Shown here piece after piece: positions 9,215 to 17,854 of a DNA stretch of 64,000 bases (positions are counted from its first letter, which is position 1; every line of letters starts with the position of its first letter). The notes under the pieces were generated by a model. That model had not been told where the DNA came from. It saw nothing but the letters and a program-made list of their open reading frames with translations, and did not search any database. The DNA lies in the NCBI RefSeq assembly GCF_014202315.1, contig NZ_JACHGN010000023.1:1-64000 (forward strand). Direction: 5' to 3'. Position numbers and translations under genes: made by a program. The DNA comes from Thermocatellispora tengchongensis (GTDB lineage Bacteria > Actinomycetota > Actinomycetes > Streptosporangiales > Streptosporangiaceae).

Positions 9215-9224
9215 GAAACGGTTC
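9215..9224. promoter_or_regulatory. Single weak LacI-type half site before the regulator
   Basis: GAAACGGTTC matches the GAATCGATTC core of the neighbouring double operators at eight of ten bases and has the central CG. It lies 43 bases before the LacI start and may give weak autoregulation. Confidence 0.4.
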
Positions 9225-9266
9225 GATCTACGATGGACGCCGAACGGCAGAACCGAAGGAGCGCGG

Positions 9267-10289
9267 GTGAACATCGGGGAGATCGCCAAGCGGGCGGGCG
9301 TGTCACGCAGCACCGTGTCGTACGCGCTCACCGGCAAACGTCCGGTGTCGGTGGAGACCAAACGCCGCATCCAGGCGGTGATCGACGAGCTGGGCTACCG
9401 GCCCAACGCCGCCGCCCGCGCCCTGAAGGAAGGCCGGACCCGCACGATCGGCCTGGTCATCCCGCCCGCCAGTCAGCGCCTGACCGACATGCAGCTCACC
9501 TTCGTGGCGAGCGTGGTCGACGCCGCGGCCCGCGCCGACCTGGACGTCCTGCTGTCGCCTTCGGGGGGCGAGCACGACCGCTCCTTCGAGCGGATCGTCA
9601 CAGGCCGCCGCGTGGACGGTGTCATCCTCATGGAGATCCGGCTGGAGGACGAGCGCGTCGCCCGCCTGCGGCACAGCGGCCTGCCGTTCGTCGGCATCGG
9701 CCGCACCAGGCGCCCGGAGGAGATGTCCTGGGTGGACATCGACTACGAGACGCTCATCGCCAGGTGCGTGCATCACCTGGCCGACCTCGGCCACCGGCAC
9801 GTCGCGCTGATCAACCGCAACGCCGAGCTGGTCGCCGTCGGTTACGGTCCCGGGCACCGGGCCCAGAGCGGCTTCGAGCACGCCGTCGCCGAGCGGGGCC
9901 TGTCCGGCGTGCAGGTCTGCTGCGGGGACGACGCCCAGAGCGGCCAGGCCTGCGTCGAGGAGCTCCTGGCCCGGCACGGCGAGCTGACCGCGATCGCCAC
10001 GATCAACGAGGCCGCCGTCGCGGGCATGTACCGGGGTCTGAGCCGGGCGGGCCTGGCCGTGCCCCGGGACTTCTCCATCGTCGGCGTCGCCGCCCGGCAC
10101 TGGGCCGAGAACCTCCACCCCCCGCTCACCGCCGCCGATGTGCCGGCCGACGAGATGGGCGCCCGCGCCGTCGAGCTGCTCATCCAGCGCATCGCCGACC
10201 CGCCGGCCCCGCACCGCCACCACTTGGCCGCCCCGCCGATCTCGCTGAGGGGCTCGACCGGCCCCGCCCGGCGCGGCGGCCCGGCCTGA
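9267..10289 (+). CDS. LacI-family repressor of the importer/secreted hydrolase regulon
   Basis: The GTG at 9267 is chosen because AAGGAG lies 5 bases upstream; longer readings begin inside the promoter. The 340-residue protein opens with the helix-turn-helix VNIGEIAKRAGVSRSTVSYA, followed by the hinge RPNAAARALKEG and a LacI-type sugar-sensing domain. It is divergent from the importer operon and upstream of the secreted hydrolase. Both flanking promoters carry the same double operator, so this is the obvious regulator. Its C-terminus is Pro/Arg-rich and followed directly by tandem repeats. Confidence 0.93.
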   Translation: MNIGEIAKRAGVSRSTVSYALTGKRPVSVETKRRIQAVIDELGYRPNAAARALKEGRTRTIGLVIPPASQRLTDMQLTFVASVVDAAARADLDVLLSPSGGEHDRSFERIVTGRRVDGVILMEIRLEDERVARLRHSGLPFVGIGRTRRPEEMSWVDIDYETLIARCVHHLADLGHRHVALINRNAELVAVGYGPGHRAQSGFEHAVAERGLSGVQVCCGDDAQSGQACVEELLARHGELTAIATINEAAVAGMYRGLSRAGLAVPRDFSIVGVAARHWAENLHPPLTAADVPADEMGARAVELLIQRIADPPAPHRHHLAAPPISLRGSTGPARRGGPA

Positions 10290-10329
10290 CCCGCCCGGCC
10301 CAGGCCCCCACGCCAGGCCGGCACGACCA

Positions 10330-10616
10330 AATCCACACGCCCAGATCCGATACCGCACGACCAGGTCCGCACGACCAGATCCGCACGCCCAGGCCCGTGG
10401 CCCCGCACGGCCCGGCTCCGCACGCCCAGGCCCGTGGCCCGCACCAGGCCCGTGGCCCGCACGTCCAAGTCCGCACGTCCAACGTCCGCACGCCCAGGTC
10501 CGCACGCCCAACGTCCGCACGTCCAAGTCCGCGCGCGCAGGTCCGCACGCCCAGGTCCGCACGTCCAAGTCCGCACGCGCAGGTCCGCACGCCCAGGTCC
10601 GCACGCCCAGGTCGCA
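10330..10616. repeat. Tandem array of a 14-bp unit (CCGCACGCCCAGGT type)
   Basis: About twenty degenerate copies of a 14-bp unit, some 13 or 15 bp, fill the space after the LacI gene; the most regular block is 10478-10614. Variants include CCGCACGTCCAAGT and CCGCACGCGCAGGT. Because 14 is not a multiple of three, all frames read the same repeating peptide, and long open frames here are artefacts of the repeat. No role is evident. Outside this array and the promoter below, 10290-10881 holds nothing recognisable. Confidence 0.85.
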
Positions 10617-10788
10617 AGGTCTTCCCGTCGCGGCGGCACACGCCGGCGTCGAGCCCGCGCGCCGTCCCGGCGGATGGGCCGTGCCGCCATCGGCCCGCCC
10701 CGGACCGCACGCATCGGAGCAGCGGCTGAACGCATGACACCTCCGTGACGCCTGCGTGTCGGTGCGATCTCAGGCGCGTTTCCGATGC

Positions 10789-10850
10789 TTGACCGTCGCG
10801 CGGTATCGCGCTTAAGGTCCAGTCGAATCGATTCGGCGAATCGATTCGAC
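10789..10850 (+). promoter_or_regulatory. Promoter and perfect LacI double operator of the secreted hydrolase
   Basis: TTGACC (10789-10794) and TAAGGT (10813-10818) are 18 bases apart. Three bases later a perfect inverted repeat covers 10822-10850: GTCGAATCGATT, spacer CGGCG, AATCGATTCGAC. Each arm contains the CG-centred palindrome CGAATCGATTCG, the centres 13 bp apart. The position over the likely transcription start fits repression. Confidence 0.85.
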
Positions 10851-10881
10851 TTCCCGCTGCATCTCCCCGAGGGGAAAGCAC

Positions 10882-13800
10882 ATGGCCACATCCTTGTCCC
10901 CGCGAGTCGGCAGATTCGTGCCTCATGCCGTCCTCGCCTCCGCCCTCGCGGCGACCGCGATCCCGGCCGCCGCCTTACCGGCTGCCGGCGCCGCCGCCCC
11001 GGCGCTCGTGCTCCACTACGACTTCGAGGGCGACCTGTCCACCGGCGTCATCACCGACCGGACCTCCTCCGGACTGAACGGCACCCTCGCCAACCCCGGC
11101 TCGGCCAAGACCGCCACCGGCGCCGACGGCACGCAGGCCCTCGCACTGCCCGGCGGGCCGAGCGGCTCCCAGACGGCGCCGTTCGTGACGATCCCGAACG
11201 GTCTGTTCCGGGGACGCCAGGCCATGACGGTCTCGGTCTGGGTGAAGTGGGCGGGCGGCGCCGACTTCCAATGGGTCTACAACCTCGGCAAGGACGCCGC
11301 GACCGCGACCTTCGTCACGCCGTCCTACAGCGGCGACGCGACCATGAGGTCGTCCATCAAACCGGTCAACGGCGGCAGTGAGGTCGGCGTGCCGGGCCTG
11401 CAGAAGCTGCCCGCCGGCAAGTGGGCCAACCTCGTCACCACGATCGACGGCAGGACCCTCACCTTCTACGTCAACGGCGCGCCCATCGGCAGCACCACGG
11501 CCGCCGTCGACCTGGCCGCGGTCATGCACGCCGACGGCAACACCACCTCCGGCTTCCTGGGCAAGCCCTTCTGGAACGGGCACCCGTTCCTGGCGGGCGA
11601 ACTGGACGAGTTCCGCGTCTACGACGCCGCGATGAGCGCCGAGCAGGTCGCCGAGCTGGCCGGCGACCACAAGGCGACCCTGTCGAAGGTCGAGCAGACC
11701 TCCTTCGACGTCACCACCTTCACCGGCGTCGCACCGGCGCTGCCCAGGACCGCGAACGCGGAGTTCTCCGACGGCATCCGCCGCGGCGTTCCCATCACCT
11801 GGGAGAGTATCGACCCGGCGAAGTACGCCGAGCCCGGCCGGTTCACGGTCAAGGGCACCGCGAACGGCACCCCGGTCGAGGCCGTCGTGCAGGTCACGAA
11901 CAACGATCTGACCGTGGACCTCGGCACCGATACGGGCGCCTTCCACGGCGGCGCGTCCGGCACCCTGTACGGCGTGTACGGCGACGGCGTGCCCGCACGC
12001 AACCTCATCGAGGGCATGAAGCTGCGCACGGTCTCGACCAAGGCCCAGGACGGCCCGCAGCACCCGGGCGCCGACGCGCTGGAGGTGGTCAAGCCTCTGG
12101 CCGACAGCACCGACGGCGACGTGTACATCTACATGACCGACATCTATCGCGGCTTCCCGTACCAGTGGCCGGGCGACACACCGGAGGAGAGGCTCGGCGA
12201 CTTCAAGGCGAAGATCGCCAAGCAGGTCGACCAGGTCCTCAAGCTTGACCCGAAATACCAGGACAACATCGTCTTCGTGCCGTTCAACGAGCCCGAGGGC
12301 AACATGTTCGGCACCGGGGAGTGGAGCTACAACAGGGTGAGCTGGCTCTCCGACCCGCGGCACTTCTTCAAGGCGTGGGACGAGGTCTATGCCCTGATCA
12401 AGGGCAAGATGCCCACCGCCAGGATCGCCGGGCCGAACACGAGCGTCCTTTACGACCAGGTGCAGGGCTTCCTCCGGCACACACTGCAGGCCGGCACCTT
12501 GCCTCAGGTCATCACCTGGCACGAGCTGGGCGATCCCGCTCGTATCCGGAGCAGCGTCGCGAGGTACCGCCAGTGGGAGCGCGCCATCCTCGGCGAGAAG
12601 CGGCTGCCGATCAACATCAACGAGTACGCCTTCAACTACCACACCTCGGTACCCGGCCAGATGATCCAGTGGGTCTCCGCCATCGAGGAGTCCAAGGTCG
12701 ACGCCGACATCGCGTACTGGAACATCGACGGCAACTTGTCCGACTCGGCCGTACAGGCCAACCGCGGCAACGGCCAGTGGTGGCTGCTGCACGCCTACGG
12801 CCAGATGAGCGGCAACACGGTCAAGGTCATCCCGCCACGCCCGGACACGAGCTACACGCTGCAGGGCGTCGCCACCCTCGACAAGGCCAAGGCGCAGGCC
12901 CGCGCGCTGTTCGGCGGCACCTCGGGCAAGGTCGGCATCCGCTTCGACAACGTGGACGCCGAGCTGTTCGGCGGCACCGTGCACGCGCTGATCCAGGAGA
13001 TCCCGTGGACCGGCCAGCTCGGCGACTCCGCCCAGCCCCGTGTGGTCGCCGAGCTCAACCGGAAGATCGAGGACGGCTCGCTGATCTTCCGCTTCGGCGA
13101 CGACCTGCCCGCCATGAAGGAGTCCTCGGCGTACCAGATCATCCTCACCCCGGGAGCCAACGCCTCGTCCCCCGCGGCGAAGACCACGCTGTGGGAGGCC
13201 ACCTACGAGGCCGAGGACGCCGCGCACACCGGCAGCGGCTACAGCCGCAACGGTCCCGAGGGATCACCGTCCGACGTGGGCAGGTTCTACACCTCGGGCG
13301 GCTACAACGTGGGCGGCCTGCGCACCGGCTCCGACCTCGCGCTGAACTTCACCGTATCGGTCCCCGAGGACGGCACCTACGACCTGTCGGTGTTCGCGAA
13401 CTCGCTGAACACCTCCGGCGCGGTACGGGAGCAGGGCCCCACGAACGTGTTCCTGCGCGTCGATGGCGGGGCCGAGCAGGAGCTGCATCTGCCGCTCGGC
13501 TACAAGTGGGTCGTGTGGGACCACACCGACACCAAGGTCACCCTGTCCAAGGGCGAGCACGTCATCACCCTGGCCGCCCGCAGCCTGGACGGGACTCGGG
13601 CCACGACCGGCGACGCGATCGTGGACAAGATCGACCTGTCGCTGCCCAACCCGGCGGCGAAGGAGTCGATCTACGAGGCCGAGTACGCGACGCTCACGGG
13701 CGCGAGCACCGACTACACCCGTAAGAAGGTATCCGGCGCCGGCGTCACGACCCTGTCCAAGGGCCAGACCGCCACCTTCTGGGTCTACTCGCCGGACGAC

Positions 13801-14493
13801 GGCGAGGCGACGATCAACGTCGACACCTCGGGCGGCGGCAGGGCCTGGATCGACGTCAACGGCCGGCGCGTCGGCGGCGTCAACGCCTCGACCGGCCTGA
13901 AGGCGTTCCTGGCCGGAGGCGTGAACAAGATCACCGTCACCGGGCAGTCCGGCAAGCTCCGGCTTGATCGCCTCCGCGTCACCGACACCGCCGGCACCCT
14001 CACGCCCACCTGGTACGAGGCCGAGTCGGCCCGTGTCTCCGGGACCGCGAAGGTGGCCGCCTATTCGCTGGCCGGCGGAGGCAAGGCGGTCACCGACATC
14101 GGCGGCGACCCGGGCAACGCCAACACCCTCACCTTCGACGTCACCGCGCCCAAGAAGGGGACCTACGCGCTGACCGTCCGCTACTCCAACCCCGAACAGT
14201 CCCCCGCCACCCACTACAACCCCGATCCCCTTGCCCGTCACGCCGAGATCTCCGTCAATGGCGCGGAGCCACTGCGGGCCTGGTTCCCCCACTCCTTCCA
14301 CGCCAACAACTTCTGGGAGCTGTCCGTCCCGGTCGAGCTCGAAAAGGGAGCCAACACCGTGGCCTTCGCCTCGATGGAGTTGCCGAACTTCGACGGCGAC
14401 AGCTACATCTCCGACACCTTCCCCGACATCCTGCTCCGATCGAAGTACGCCCCGATCATCGACAAGATCGCGGTGACGCCGATCGCCGGGTAA
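10882..14493 (+). CDS. Secreted multidomain glycoside hydrolase, clan GH-A-like, with LamG and CBM modules
   Basis: This is a 1203-residue exported enzyme; GAGGGGAA lies 5 bases before the ATG. Order: signal peptide (~1-37, Ala-rich), LamG/concanavalin-like domain (~42-260, ending AGELDEFRVYDAAMSAEQ), an Ig-like domain (~270-345), a TIM barrel (~350-760), then three beta-sandwich modules beginning YEAEDAAHTG (~775), YEAEYATLTG (~930) and YEAESARVSG (~1045), typical of CBM6/CBM35 carbohydrate binders. The barrel shows the clan GH-A pair: acid/base Glu470 in FNEPEGNMFG and nucleophile Glu581 in ININEYAFNYH. I cannot assign a GH family; GH39-like enzymes are one possibility. It shares its operator with the importer operon, so its product is probably that importer's sugar. 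Confidence 0.85.
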   Translation: MATSLSPRVGRFVPHAVLASALAATAIPAAALPAAGAAAPALVLHYDFEGDLSTGVITDRTSSGLNGTLANPGSAKTATGADGTQALALPGGPSGSQTAPFVTIPNGLFRGRQAMTVSVWVKWAGGADFQWVYNLGKDAATATFVTPSYSGDATMRSSIKPVNGGSEVGVPGLQKLPAGKWANLVTTIDGRTLTFYVNGAPIGSTTAAVDLAAVMHADGNTTSGFLGKPFWNGHPFLAGELDEFRVYDAAMSAEQVAELAGDHKATLSKVEQTSFDVTTFTGVAPALPRTANAEFSDGIRRGVPITWESIDPAKYAEPGRFTVKGTANGTPVEAVVQVTNNDLTVDLGTDTGAFHGGASGTLYGVYGDGVPARNLIEGMKLRTVSTKAQDGPQHPGADALEVVKPLADSTDGDVYIYMTDIYRGFPYQWPGDTPEERLGDFKAKIAKQVDQVLKLDPKYQDNIVFVPFNEPEGNMFGTGEWSYNRVSWLSDPRHFFKAWDEVYALIKGKMPTARIAGPNTSVLYDQVQGFLRHTLQAGTLPQVITWHELGDPARIRSSVARYRQWERAILGEKRLPININEYAFNYHTSVPGQMIQWVSAIEESKVDADIAYWNIDGNLSDSAVQANRGNGQWWLLHAYGQMSGNTVKVIPPRPDTSYTLQGVATLDKAKAQARALFGGTSGKVGIRFDNVDAELFGGTVHALIQEIPWTGQLGDSAQPRVVAELNRKIEDGSLIFRFGDDLPAMKESSAYQIILTPGANASSPAAKTTLWEATYEAEDAAHTGSGYSRNGPEGSPSDVGRFYTSGGYNVGGLRTGSDLALNFTVSVPEDGTYDLSVFANSLNTSGAVREQGPTNVFLRVDGGAEQELHLPLGYKWVVWDHTDTKVTLSKGEHVITLAARSLDGTRATTGDAIVDKIDLSLPNPAAKESIYEAEYATLTGASTDYTRKKVSGAGVTTLSKGQTATFWVYSPDDGEATINVDTSGGGRAWIDVNGRRVGGVNASTGLKAFLAGGVNKITVTGQSGKLRLDRLRVTDTAGTLTPTWYEAESARVSGTAKVAAYSLAGGGKAVTDIGGDPGNANTLTFDVTAPKKGTYALTVRYSNPEQSPATHYNPDPLARHAEISVNGAEPLRAWFPHSFHANNFWELSVPVELEKGANTVAFASMELPNFDGDSYISDTFPDILLRSKYAPIIDKIAVTPIAG

Positions 14494-14506
14494 CCCGCCG
14501 GAGCAC

Positions 14507-14538
14507 CACCGGGCGGAGGCCTCCGGCTCCGCCCGGTG
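14507..14538 (+). terminator. Strong hairpin terminator after the secreted hydrolase
   Basis: CACCGGGCGGAG and CTCCGCCCGGTG form a perfect 12-bp stem with an 8-base loop, 14 bases after the stop codon. It separates this gene from the convergent dehydrogenase gene. Confidence 0.8.
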
Positions 14539-14605
14539 AATCCGGTGTCCGCATCAGGACGGCCGGGCCGGGTGCGGTCATGACGAGGTCCGCGGTGGTC
14601 GCTCC

Positions 14606-15619
14606 CTACCGGCGCGGGTCGATGTGGATCTTCGGCCCCGGGCCGGCGTCGGCTGGGCGGTGTCCGGCCAGGACGCCGGCGGTCTCGGCGAGGCCGACGG
14701 TGGCCGCCACGAGGGGGCGGGCGTCGACCGAGCCGTCCGCGTACGCGGCGATGGCTCCGTCCAGGCCGGCCGAGCCGCCGAGGATGCCGACCGCGGTGAC
14801 GTCCTTGAGCACCAGGTCGCGGGTGTCGATCGCGGAGGGGGTGCCGGCCAGTCCGATGTAGACCACGCGGCCGGCGGGTTCGACGAGGTCGAGCGCGAGA
14901 GCGGGCAGGCCGGGCGCGTTGGAGGCGTCGACGACGCCGTCCCACGGCAGCCGCGGCAGCGAGGCCCGCGTCCAGGCGTGGCCGAAGCCGAGGTGCCGGG
15001 CCAGGCGCAACGTGGACTCGTCCTGGCCGAGCAGATGAACCTCGGCTCCACCGGCCCTCGCGAACAGCGCCGTCAGCAGGCCGATCGTCCCCGTGCCCAG
15101 CACCAACAGCCGCCCGCCCGGTCGAAGCCCGGCGCCCCGGGCCGCCCGCAAGGCGTTGCCGCCGGGTTCGACCAGCGCGCCCAGGGTGGAGTCCACCGTG
15201 TCCGGCAGCGCGTGCAGCGCGGTCACCGGCACGGCGAGCTGCTCGGCGAGCGCCCCGGGACGGCCCCGGCTGATGCCGATCTCGGCCATGTCGCCACAGA
15301 CGTGGTGACGGCCCGAGCGGCAGCGGTCGCAGGTGCGGCAGCTCAGCATGGTGTCGCCGGTGACGCGGCGGCCCAGCCATTCCGCCGGTACGCCGTCGCC
15401 GAGGGCCGTCACCCTGCCGCACCACTCGTGGCCGGGCCGCAGCGGGTACCAGGAGCGGCCGGTGTGCAGGTAGCTCATCTCGCCGGTGAACAGCTCCACG
15501 TCGGTGCCGCACACGCCGGCCCGCTCGACGTCCACGACCACCTCGCCGGGCGCGGCGGCCGGTGGTTCGACCTCGTGGACTTCGGCCTTGCCGGGGCCGG
15601 TCAGGACCAGGGCGCGCAT
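14606..15619 (-). CDS. Zinc-dependent alcohol/sugar dehydrogenase (MDR family)
   Basis: This 337-residue cytoplasmic enzyme has a catalytic zinc site with Cys37 (GVCGTD) and His64-Glu65 (RPGHEWCG), and a structural zinc knot with Cys94, 97, 100 and 108. The Rossmann fold starts VLGTGTIGLLTALFARAGG. The family oxidises sugars or polyols with NAD(P). It is third in a leftward group with an IclR regulator and an SMP-30 lactonase, next to an SDR, a dehydratase relic and a DapA-like lyase. That set suggests oxidation of an aldose to its lactone, but the sugar is unknown. The ribosome site is weak and 71 bases separate it from the lactonase gene. Confidence 0.88.
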   Translation of the reverse strand: MRALVLTGPGKAEVHEVEPPAAAPGEVVVDVERAGVCGTDVELFTGEMSYLHTGRSWYPLRPGHEWCGRVTALGDGVPAEWLGRRVTGDTMLSCRTCDRCRSGRHHVCGDMAEIGISRGRPGALAEQLAVPVTALHALPDTVDSTLGALVEPGGNALRAARGAGLRPGGRLLVLGTGTIGLLTALFARAGGAEVHLLGQDESTLRLARHLGFGHAWTRASLPRLPWDGVVDASNAPGLPALALDLVEPAGRVVYIGLAGTPSAIDTRDLVLKDVTAVGILGGSAGLDGAIAAYADGSVDARPLVAATVGLAETAGVLAGHRPADAGPGPKIHIDPRR

Positions 15620-15690
15620 CTACCGGGGCCCGACGGCGTTCCGGCGCCGCGTGCCGGCGCGCATGAGGGACATGGATGGTGCTCCGCGGG

Positions 15691-16548
15691 TCAGAAGGGG
15701 TTCCAGTACGGCGTGGGCAGGCCGCGGACGCCGACGTTCGCGGTGAACAGGCGGCCGTCGCCGGGGCCGGGCTCAGCCAGGCCCTGGGTGGAGGTGGTGA
15801 TGACGAGGGTGTCCAGGTCGGGTCCGGCGAACGCGGCGCTGGAGGTGTGCGGCGCGCCGGTCTCGACGGTGGCCAGCAGCTCGCCGGTGGGGGTGCGGCA
15901 CTCGACGCGGCCTCGGCCCCAGTTGGCGATCCACAGGTTGCCGTCGGCGTCGGCGCACATCCCGTCGGGTTTGCCGTCGGTGATGGTGAACGCCTCGCGC
16001 CGCGGCCCGGTCGTGCCCCCGGCCGCGTCGTAGTCGCGCACCCAGATGGTGCCGGGGACGGTGTCCACGCTGTAGAGCCGGTCGCCGACCCAGGCCAGGC
16101 CGTTGGACAGCACCAAGTCGGTGTCGAGGTACGTCACGCCGGTCTCGTCGAGGCGGGCCAGCACCTCCTGGCCGTGGCGGTCGTCCTGGGCCAGGCTGCC
16201 GATGAGGAACCGGCCGGCCGGGTCCACCGCGCCGTCGTTGAGGCGGCTGCGCCTGCCCGGCTCCAGCACCCGGGCCAGCTCGGTACGGCGCCCGTCGAGG
16301 CCGACCCTGGTGAGCGTCTCCTTCTCGGCCACGATCAACTGCCCGTCGGCCGCGACGGCGACCGCTCCGACCGTGGAGTCGAAGGCGTGCCGTCGCGTGG
16401 CGGTGACCGTGCCGTCGTCGAGCACGCCCTCGTACACGGCCCCGGCGACGATGTCCACCCACAGCAGGCGCCGGCGGGCGGCGTCCCAGACCGGGCCTTC
16501 GCCGAGGCTGTAGACCTCGGCCGACGCCGGGCTCGCATGGAACTTCAC
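15691..16548 (-). CDS. SMP-30/gluconolactonase-family sugar lactonase
   Basis: This 285-residue six-bladed propeller of the SMP-30/gluconolactonase/LRE family hydrolyses aldonolactones with a divalent metal. Family features are the metal-ligand Glu in YSLGEGPVWDAA, the Asn in SNGLAWVGDRLYSVDT and Asp in GMCADADGNLWIANWGRG. The GTG start overlaps the IclR stop by four bases, so the two are co-translated. In the oxidative pentose/hexose route it acts between the sugar dehydrogenase and the sugar-acid dehydratase; the dehydratase here is a relic. Confidence 0.9.
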   Translation of the reverse strand: MKFHASPASAEVYSLGEGPVWDAARRRLLWVDIVAGAVYEGVLDDGTVTATRRHAFDSTVGAVAVAADGQLIVAEKETLTRVGLDGRRTELARVLEPGRRSRLNDGAVDPAGRFLIGSLAQDDRHGQEVLARLDETGVTYLDTDLVLSNGLAWVGDRLYSVDTVPGTIWVRDYDAAGGTTGPRREAFTITDGKPDGMCADADGNLWIANWGRGRVECRTPTGELLATVETGAPHTSSAAFAGPDLDTLVITTSTQGLAEPGPGDGRLFTANVGVRGLPTPYWNPF

Positions 16549-17318
16549 AACGGGTCCTCTCCGGAGACGATGGCGCGGATGGCGGGCAGGTCGGCGACGA
16601 GCTTGCCGAGCGGGGTGCGGTAGGCCAGGGCGCTGACGCTGATCGCGCCGCTGGGGACGGTGGGCGAGGTCAGGTAGGCCGCGACCGCGACGCAGTTGAC
16701 GCCCGGCTCGTTCTCCTGGTCATCGACCGCGTAGCCCTGTTCGCGGACGCGTACCAGCTCGGCGTGGAGCTCCTCGACGGTGGTGATGGAGCGTTCGGTC
16801 GGGCGTTCCAGCTCGCGGTCGCCCACCCAGGCGCGGACCGCGTCCTCGTCGGGCAGGGCGTGCGCCAGCAGCACCTTGCCGACTCCGGTGCAGTGAGCGG
16901 GGTTGCGGCCCCCGACCACCGAGGTCAGCCGTATGGCTCCGGATGGGGGGTCGAGTTTGGAGCGGTAGACGACCGAGGTCCCGTCGAGCACCGCGTAGTG
17001 CACCGTTTCGCCGTAGCGGTCGCACAACGCCCGCAGGATCGGGGTGACCCGGACGTGGTCGGGCCGCGCCTCGTGGTGAGCGAAGGCCATCCGCAGGAAC
17101 TCGTCGCCCAGCAGGTAGCGGCCGTGGCCGTTCTGGGCGGCGAACCCGGCGCGCCGCAACGCCGCCAGGGCGCGGTGCACCGTCGGTTTGGGGCTTGCCA
17201 CCGCGCGGGCCATCTCCTCCAGCCCGATCCCGTCGGGATGCCGGGCCAGCTCGGCCAGCACCGCGAGCACCCGATCGGAGCCTACGAGTTTCTGCTCGCC
17301 TTCTGCCGCCTCCCCCAT
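16545..17318 (-). CDS. IclR-family regulator of the sugar-acid genes
   Basis: This 257-residue regulator has an N-terminal winged helix (SDRVLAVLAELARHPDGIGL, PKPTVHRALAALRRAGF) and a C-terminal IclR effector domain (NPAHCTGVGKVLLAHALPD; VNCVAVAAYL). It is first in the leftward operon and divergent from the SDR and dehydratase relic. A candidate operator lies at 17337-17352. The family usually senses small organic acids, here perhaps a sugar acid or its keto-deoxy derivative. Confidence 0.92.
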   Translation of the reverse strand: MGEAAEGEQKLVGSDRVLAVLAELARHPDGIGLEEMARAVASPKPTVHRALAALRRAGFAAQNGHGRYLLGDEFLRMAFAHHEARPDHVRVTPILRALCDRYGETVHYAVLDGTSVVYRSKLDPPSGAIRLTSVVGGRNPAHCTGVGKVLLAHALPDEDAVRAWVGDRELERPTERSITTVEELHAELVRVREQGYAVDDQENEPGVNCVAVAAYLTSPTVPSGAISVSALAYRTPLGKLVADLPAIRAIVSGEDPL

Positions 17319-17336
17319 ATTCCGGAGATTAGACCA

Positions 17337-17352
17337 TCGTTCCTAAAAACGA
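17337..17352. promoter_or_regulatory. Inverted repeat before the IclR gene
   Basis: TCGTT and AACGA flank six bases (CCTAAA), 19 bases upstream of the IclR start, in an AT-richer pocket. Size and place suit an IclR-type operator controlling both directions. The rest of 17319-17528 shows nothing firm. Confidence 0.45.
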
Positions 17353-17528
17353 AAGTTTCCCGCCGGGAGGGCTTCCCCCGGCGGTGAGGCTGGGCTAATG
17401 TCACAGCGAGTTCCCTGCTTATACGTATCCGTCGGCGCTTGTCCACGGGAGTGGTAGCGCACCCGCAGCCGGGCGGTGGGAGCCCCCGCAGGCCCCTCGC
17501 CCTCGTACCGGAAAGAGTGGTTGTCCTC

Positions 17529-17802
17529 ATGGCGACGAGCCGCAGCGGTCAGTGGCACGCCGGCGCCGATCGCAACGCCTCCATCCATCGGGCGTGGACG
17601 CGGCACGGCGTGTGGGAGGCCGGCGGCGTCCCGCCGAACCTCCCGGTGGTCTCCCTCGGCGAGACCCAGGTCCGTCCCGACCGCCATGCCGTGGCGGAAC
17701 ATGGCCGCGCCGGCCATCGAGGAGATGCTGCGAGCCAACCCGCTGCTCGGCGGCTGCGGCAAGACGACCCGTACCGGGCCGGCGGCCTGCACGCCGTGCT
17801 GA
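17529..17802 (+). pseudogene. Relic of IlvD/EDD-family sugar-acid dehydratase
   Basis: Two frames carry recognisable pieces of a dihydroxy-acid/sugar-acid dehydratase. The first reads RNASIHRAWTRHGVWEAGG and NLPVVSLGETQVRP. One extra C in GTCCGTCCC then shifts the frame, which continues TAMPWRNMAAPAIEEMLRAN and LLGGCGKTT before a stop at 17800. Compared with intact members, about 35 residues are missing between HRAWTRHG and VWEAGG, about five between RANP and LLGGC, and the whole rest of the roughly 570-residue protein. The [Fe-S] ligand region is lost. It sits where an arabonate/xylonate-type dehydratase would complete the neighbouring pathway. Confidence 0.8.
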
Positions 17803-17854
17803 ACGAGGTCCGCGACCTGCTCGACCCGCGCGAATCCCACGGAAAGGATTTCTC

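Noticed and set aside
9303..10604. 433-codon minus-strand frame with a 14-residue repeat (RTWACGPARADLDV type)
   Set aside because: It is the translation of the 14-bp DNA repeat, equal in all frames, then runs antisense through the LacI gene.
10330..10616. Tandem repeats as a CRISPR array
   Set aside because: Units of 14 bp with no unique spacers and no cas genes nearby.
16545..16548. Four-base overlap as a frameshift fusion of IclR and lactonase
   Set aside because: Both proteins have complete ends; GTGA overlaps are standard coupled translation in this window.
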